Below are positions 60,281 through 64,000 of a DNA stretch of 64,000 nt, piece by piece. The notes beneath the pieces are model-generated. The model saw only the letters and a list, made by a program, of their open reading frames with translations. It did not search any database and was not told where the DNA came from. The position numbers and the translations under genes were made by a program. The stretch spans positions 620,001-684,000 of the forward strand of contig NZ_CP095742.1 in assembly GCF_023078495.1 (NCBI RefSeq). Direction: 5' to 3'. Source of the stretch: Luteibacter aegosomatissinici (GTDB lineage Bacteria > Pseudomonadota > Gammaproteobacteria > Xanthomonadales > Rhodanobacteraceae). Each line of letters starts with the position of its first letter. Within the stretch, counting starts at the first letter, position 1.

Positions 60281-60478
60281 ATGACTTCAACGATGGCCGA
60301 GAGGCGCGCTTACTACGCCAGGGTTCGTGGCGCCAACTACATGAGAAGCCTTCAGTTAGAGGGCTTCGTGCCATCGATAAGTCCTGTCATCGATGCCGTA
60401 GACAATATGGATGCGCGGAGGCCTTCGTCGCCGTATCCCGATCGAATCACCGACCTGATCGAAAATAGCTCCGACTGA
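60281..60478 (+). CDS. YhfG-like small protein (Fic antitoxin family)
   Basis: 65 residues from ATG 60281 (60251 GTG would add ten). The N-terminal block AERRAYYARVRGANYMRSLQ then LEGF matches the YhfG/DUF2559 theme (basic residues, N-Y/F, S-x2-LEGF). YhfG-type proteins are antitoxins encoded directly before fic genes in E. coli. Here no fic follows; the nearest Fic gene lies 850 bp away on the other strand and carries its own inhibitory motif. The C-terminal half has no match in mind. Confidence 0.6.
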   Translation: MTSTMAERRAYYARVRGANYMRSLQLEGFVPSISPVIDAVDNMDARRPSSPYPDRITDLIENSSD

Positions 60479-60534
60479 GCGTCAAGGCTACGCGGGCCTG
60501 CTCTGTGCTGCTTGCCCGCGTGCGTACATTCCGT

Positions 60535-60822
60535 TCAGGGCGTTGCAGACGAGGTGGTGCGGCCACGTAACGCATGCAATTGCGCATGCGCTTCGCTAAC
60601 GAGATGCAACGCTGCCTGCGTCATCGCGGAAATGGCATCCAGTGATAGCGACATCTGCCTGCAATCGACGCTATCCGCTTCGTGTACGAGGTCGGACAGG
60701 GTGGCGGTGACGCCACGTGAGTATTGAAGCCATTCGGTGGCTTCGTTTAGAAGCTCGTGCGGCGAGGGTTCATTGTCTTCCGATTCTGTAGATCGGTTGG
60801 AGGTCATCATGAACTCGTTCAT
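60535..60822 (-). CDS. Small helical protein of unknown function
   Basis: 95 residues from ATG 60822 (AAGGA 7 nt upstream). Acidic/polar N-terminus followed by ELLNEATEWLQYSRGVTATLSDLVHEADSV and LDAISAMTQAALHLVSEAHAQL, two amphipathic helices. This looks like the small DUF3077/DUF6124 proteins of Pseudomonas and relatives, by eye only. Coding potential is supported by the ribosome binding site and absence of low-complexity sequence. Confidence 0.6.
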   Translation of the reverse strand: MNEFMMTSNRSTESEDNEPSPHELLNEATEWLQYSRGVTATLSDLVHEADSVDCRQMSLSLDAISAMTQAALHLVSEAHAQLHALRGRTTSSATP

Positions 60823-61181
60823 GCTCATTTCCTTTTCGGAGCCAACCGCGCTCTAACGTGGCACGACAGTCAACACGACCTGCCGTGCCACGGACCATAG
60901 GATCGCGGGTTCACCGGCTGCCCTATCCAGGCGCCGGGCGGCTTGATTGATGAAGTGGTTTGCAGCGACATCCGCCCGTGAGGCTTGCCAGGCGTTATGC
61001 CTGCCTCATTCGATCAAGAATTGCCTCAAAACGGCGGTCGCAGCGGTTCTTCAACCGCGCCTGCGGATTATGCAGACGGCCCGTTAACCGGTGAGGTGTC
61101 GCCGGGGGGATCCGGCGGGCGGACGAGTACCGTATGATCAGGGACAGCCACTATCGACTCCACTTCAGTTGGTTGTGGTTA
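60823..61181. other. Intergenic stretch, no supported gene
   Basis: Nothing convincing is encoded. It leads into the row of hairpins at 61182. Confidence 0.5.
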
Positions 61182-61276
61182 GCAGGCCAGGCGGTGCGCT
61201 AACACCTCTGGCCTGCGACTCTCACCGCCGTGGCGGTGGTTGCTCGCGTAGCGCTAAGGGCGGAGGCGCGAGCAAC
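61182..61276. other. Three consecutive strong hairpins, possible structured RNA or DNA element
   Basis: (1) 61182-61216, GCAGGCCAG/CTGGCCTGC with inner GGTG/CACC; (2) 61223-61238, CACCGCC-GT-GGCGGTG; (3) 61239-61276, GTTGCTCGCG/CGCGAGCAAC. They sit almost back to back, 53 bp beyond the stop of the Fic gene (61329). No T-run follows on either strand, so ordinary termination is not obvious. Confidence 0.5.
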
Positions 61277-61328
61277 GAGATGACCGTAGCAAATCGCGAT
61301 CACCTTGTCTGTAGGGCTGCGGCGCGTC

Positions 61329-62477
61329 TTACTCTCGCAGCAAGTCGACGTAACGCTTGTACTCGAACCGCTGTGCGCGTGGCTTGCCCGTGGTTTCGCG
61401 GAGGACATCGATGCTACGTAGCACTTCGATCGCCTTTGATGCTGTCGGGTGGGATACGTCGAGCGCCTGCACCGCGCGATCTACCGTGAGTTTGGGCATC
61501 GTAGGAAGTAACTCAAAAAGACGTAACGTCACCAGAGTGCCGGTGCCATTCGCCAGGAGGCGTTTGCGGTCTTCCGCGATCAGTGCGGCGATGGCGACGA
61601 TGTTCCTTTGGGCATCTTCGGCCGCCGCCTCGACACCTTCGAGAAAGAAGGACACCCATCCTTCCCAGTCGCCGTCGCGCCGAACGGCAGTAAGGCGATC
61701 GTAGTAGGTGCGCTGATTCGCCTTCAGATAGCCGGACACGTAAAGCAGCGGCTCCGGTAGAAGCTTCCACTCTTCGAGCAGCATGGCGATCAGCAATCGG
61801 CCGATGCGGCCATTGCCATCCAGGAACGGATGGATGGTCTCGAACTGCGCGTGCACGAGCGCTGTTCGGACCAAGGGCGGGAGCGTGGGGGATGGCGCAT
61901 GGATGTACCGCTCCAGGTCGCTGAGTGCGCCGGGAACCTCGTTAGCCGGTGGCGGTACGAAGCTCGCGTTCCCCGGGCGTGTGCCGCCGATCCAGTTCTG
62001 ACTGGTCCTGATGGCACCTGGTTGCTTCGTTGCGCCGCGAACACCGGACATCAGCACGCGGTGGGCCTCTGTGAGCAGGCGAAGCGACAAGGACAGGCCC
62101 TTCGGATCGGCGAGCTGAGCGCGTGCGGATCTAACGGCTCGAATGTAGTTGGCAACCTCCTCGGCGTGTTCGGCGCTGGGTACTTTGATGCCCGCCTCCA
62201 CATCAAGGATATCGGTAAGAGTTACCTGGATACCTTCGAGTTGAGAGGTCAGAAGTGCCTCCTTTCGGATGGCGCTGTAGGTGATCCATTCGCTGGATGC
62301 CGCGAAGCCACTCAAGGCCGAGAGGCGAGCCAGGGCCAGCTCGGCGCAGCGATTCCGTTCGACGTAGGCATTCGCATCGAGCACTGGATCCTCCGGAGGG
62401 AGCGCTAGCGGTACGAATGCTCGGACGTTCTCGTCGCCTGCTGTGGTCGTCACGTAGGTTCCGGTCGCGCGAGCCAT
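61329..62477 (-). CDS. Fic-family AMPylation protein with C-terminal winged helix
   Basis: 382 residues (GGAGGA upstream of ATG 62477). Active-site motif HPFLDGNGRIGR near 214-225 (HPFx[D/E]GNGRxxR, complete). Inhibitory motif TSQLEG near 78-83 fits (S/T)xxxE(G/N), which in class II Fic proteins lies N-terminal and blocks AMP transfer. The C-terminal part (TVDRAVQALDVSHPTASKAIEVLRSIDVL) is a winged-helix DNA-binding domain. Such proteins transfer AMP to target hydroxyl groups and may autoregulate. Repeated palindromic elements lie directly upstream. Confidence 0.95.
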   Translation of the reverse strand: MARATGTYVTTTAGDENVRAFVPLALPPEDPVLDANAYVERNRCAELALARLSALSGFAASSEWITYSAIRKEALLTSQLEGIQVTLTDILDVEAGIKVPSAEHAEEVANYIRAVRSARAQLADPKGLSLSLRLLTEAHRVLMSGVRGATKQPGAIRTSQNWIGGTRPGNASFVPPPANEVPGALSDLERYIHAPSPTLPPLVRTALVHAQFETIHPFLDGNGRIGRLLIAMLLEEWKLLPEPLLYVSGYLKANQRTYYDRLTAVRRDGDWEGWVSFFLEGVEAAAEDAQRNIVAIAALIAEDRKRLLANGTGTLVTLRLFELLPTMPKLTVDRAVQALDVSHPTASKAIEVLRSIDVLRETTGKPRAQRFEYKRYVDLLRE

Positions 62478-62502
62478 GGGTGATTCCTCCGGAATGGTCG
62501 GC

Positions 62503-62558
62503 TCTTATGAAAGAGCTCTTACATTAAGGCCGGTCTTATGAAAGAGATCTTACATAAG
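62503..62558 (-). promoter_or_regulatory. Two direct copies of an operator-like element upstream of fic
   Basis: TCTTATGAAAGAGCTCTTAC continuing to TTAAG at 62503-62528 and TCTTATGAAAGAGATCTTAC continuing to ATAAG at 62534-62558, offset by 31 bp (about three helical turns). Each contains an inner inverted repeat. They lie 26-81 bp upstream of the fic start. The winged-helix tail of Fic makes autoregulation likely. Confidence 0.6.
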
Positions 62559-62665
62559 GACGTTCGGATGAACGCGTCAGGTTGTAACCCTCTGATTTCT
62601 CGCACCACGCAGCCGGTTGAGCTGTAACCATCGCGCGCCCCTTGCAGCGGATGGATGGGCGAAAC

Positions 62666-62695
62666 TTGCTCTTGGCTGCGTAGGAGGTGCATAAT
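62666..62695 (+). promoter_or_regulatory. Promoter-like sequence for the Xre-RES pair
   Basis: TTGCTC at 62666-62671, 18-nt spacer, CATAAT at 62690-62695. A direct repeat GTGCAT-5-GTGCAT (62688-62704) overlaps its -10 region and may be an operator for the antitoxin. The position supports translation from ATG 62722. Confidence 0.45.
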
Positions 62696-62721
62696 AAGTG
62701 CATGAACGATGCGAGGTCGCC

Positions 62722-63093
62722 ATGGTCGCCGTGTTCCAACCGCCGTTGATCGAGCGTTTCCGCGAGTCGGATACTCCGTACCTTTCGCCTGCCAAGGTGG
62801 GGGAGTTTTTTGGGTTCCGGGTGCAGGAGCTGGCTGAGCGGGCCCATGTCCACCGAAATACGCCTACGTCGCGCCCGCAGGCTCCTCAACTCCAGAAATA
62901 TCTGCAGGACATGGTTCGCGTTCTGGCGGCGGCAGCCGAGATGACTGGTGACATTGACCGCGCGGCATTTCTTGTCCGTAACGAGCCACTTCGCGCGTTC
63001 GGCTACAAGACGGCCGACATGCTGATCCAGGACGGCAGGACCGACGACGTTATTGGATATCTTGAATCGATGGCAGGTGGTGCTGCTGGATGA
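62722..63093 (+). CDS. Xre/MbcA/ParS-type antitoxin (RES-Xre pair)
   Basis: 123 residues from ATG 62722 (GAGG five bases upstream). A short DNA-binding region (YLSPAKVGEFFGFRVQELAERAHVHRNTP) is followed by the MbcA/ParS toxin-binding domain, with LVRNEPLRAFGYKTADMLIQDGRTDDVIGYLESM. The upstream GTG at 62698 is possible, but the promoter sits there. The stop overlaps the RES start (ATGA), as usual for antitoxin-toxin pairs. Confidence 0.9.
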   Translation: MVAVFQPPLIERFRESDTPYLSPAKVGEFFGFRVQELAERAHVHRNTPTSRPQAPQLQKYLQDMVRVLAAAAEMTGDIDRAAFLVRNEPLRAFGYKTADMLIQDGRTDDVIGYLESMAGGAAG

Positions 63094-63611
63094 TCATTGC
63101 AAACGTCGGAGCAGGATCGCTCCTTGCGTGCTATCGCGTCATAGCTCCGCGCTACGCGACCACGCCACGTTCAGGGATGGGGGCCGCCCGGAAGGGTGGG
63201 CGCTTCAATCGGCCAGGTCAGGAAGCGCTTTATCTCGCTCTCGATGAAGCCACTGCTCTGGCGGAATACAAGCAGGACAATCCCTGGCTGCCTCCGGGCA
63301 CGATTTGTACGTTCTTCCTGAACAATATGAATCTCGCCGATCTGAGCGCGGGCTATGAAGCAGCGCATTGGCCACCTCTTTGGGCGGACTTTGCTATCGA
63401 TTGGCGAAGCGAGTGGTTCGGCAGTCATGTTGAGCCGCCCACTTGGTACATGTCTGATGACGTTGTCGCGGCCGGTCTGGACGGCATCATCTTCCCATCT
63501 CAAGCGCATCCGGGAGGACGGAACCTCGTCGTCTACCGAAGTTCTGAGCGCCCGGCATCTGACTTACAGGTTTACGACCCCGCGGGTGTCCTACAAACGA
63601 TAACCCTCTAG
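63090..63611 (+). CDS. RES-domain toxin (NAD+ depleting)
   Basis: 173 residues. RES motifs: CYRVIAP with Arg16, GGRFN 36-40, ALYLALDEATALAEY with candidate catalytic Glu53/Glu59, and GIIFPS near the end. RES toxins degrade NAD+ in the cell and are held inactive by the preceding Xre/ParS protein. Overlaps it by four bases. Appears intact. Confidence 0.92.
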   Translation: MIIANVGAGSLLACYRVIAPRYATTPRSGMGAARKGGRFNRPGQEALYLALDEATALAEYKQDNPWLPPGTICTFFLNNMNLADLSAGYEAAHWPPLWADFAIDWRSEWFGSHVEPPTWYMSDDVVAAGLDGIIFPSQAHPGGRNLVVYRSSERPASDLQVYDPAGVLQTITL

Positions 63612-63789
63612 TCCGATGATCTGGTCGCGTTGTGAATCGGGCCGATGACGAACGACCAAAAGGTCTCGGATGTGCGGCAAGCCCTCGTGGGAATGAGTGT
63701 TGGCTTTGTTGCCGGTCCTAGGCCTTCCAGCACTGTCTCCCCTGGCGCGATCTAAGTAATTTCTCACCCGGGTAAACAGGGAGTACACC
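63612..63789. other. Intergenic stretch after the RES gene
   Basis: 178 bp with no credible gene. The GC content returns towards that of the core genome before the yccF-type gene. Confidence 0.6.
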
Positions 63790-64000
63790 ATGAGAATGCT
63801 TTTCAACCTGCTGTGGTTTGTCTTGGGTGGCTTTGTGATGGGTGTGGGCTGGTGGCTTGCCGGCCTGCTGTGCATGATCACGATCGTGGGTATCCCCTGG
63901 GCACGCGCCTGCTTCGTGATTGGCCAGTTCGCCTTCTTCCCGTTTGGTAAGGAAGCGATCAACCGGGCGGAGTACTCCGGTCGCCACGACATCGGGACCA
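63790..64000 (+). CDS. yccF: YccF-domain inner membrane protein, N-terminal part
   Basis: Starts at ATG 63790 and runs off the end of the window (70 residues seen). MRMLFNLLWFVLGGFVMGVGWWLAG, ITIVGIPWARACF and FPFGKEAINR are the YccF pattern, a two-repeat membrane domain of unknown function. It probably represents resumed core chromosome. Confidence 0.88.
   Translation, partial: MRMLFNLLWFVLGGFVMGVGWWLAGLLCMITIVGIPWARACFVIGQFAFFPFGKEAINRAEYSGRHDIGT

Noticed and set aside
61177-61203. Integron attC site suggested by GTTAGC and GCTAAC
   Set aside because: The orientation is the reverse of an attC site (GTTAGC precedes GCTAAC), and no integron integrase or cassette layout is present.

Overview
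The window is high-GC DNA from a gammaproteobacterium, most likely of the order Lysobacterales (Xanthomonadales) and probably family Rhodanobacteraceae (a Luteibacter- or Dyella-like organism). This assignment is inference. It rests on the dsbD / groES-groEL layout with a CIRCE box, the mrcA / pilMNOPQ pair, type-B rpmE2 next to gltA, an Oar-like TonB-dependent receptor, and GTAGGAGC-type REP repeats.

Left part (1-12.6 kb): the 5' end of dsbD; groES-groEL with both a sigma-32-like promoter and a CIRCE operator; a secreted beta-sandwich protein resembling glutamic peptidases; an LTA-synthase-type sulfatase; glnE (control of glutamine synthetase); a nucleoside hydrolase; rpmE2; gltA; and a conserved protein of unknown function.

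Middle part (12.6-42 kb): penicillin-binding protein 1A diverges from the pilMNOPQ operon, which encodes the alignment complex and secretin of type IV pili. It is followed by a six-gene MoxR/Bat (aerotolerance-type) operon with overlapping genes. Next come a macro-domain protein, a MarR-RND efflux operon, an M28 peptidase, an EnvZ/OmpR-type two-component system facing a small proline-rich secreted protein, an AraC regulator, an Oar-like TonB receptor, and mscL.

Right chromosomal part (42-57.3 kb): an FAH-family hydrolase, a four-gene MacAB-type ABC export operon, YedA, an Ada-like DNA repair protein without the N-terminal zinc domain, a Rieske protein, an SLC13 transporter and PoxB (each followed by a REP doublet), then thiS-thiG-trmB, a glycine-rich secreted protein, and tRNA-Gly(CCC).

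Accessory part (57.3-63.7 kb): directly after the tRNA, base composition and gene density change. Genes are small, spaced, lower in GC and mostly of the toxin-antitoxin or defence type. They include a frameshifted remnant, a lipoprotein, a DUF6602 protein with a PD-(D/E)xK-like motif plus a coupled small ORF, a YhfG-like orphan antitoxin, a small helical protein, a run of three hairpins, a self-inhibited Fic protein with a winged-helix tail and a repeated operator-like element, and a complete RES-Xre toxin-antitoxin pair. The window ends inside a yccF-type gene. No integrase, transposase, CRISPR array or att duplication was found. The most unusual material is in this accessory part, but nothing in it can be called a proven new system from sequence alone.
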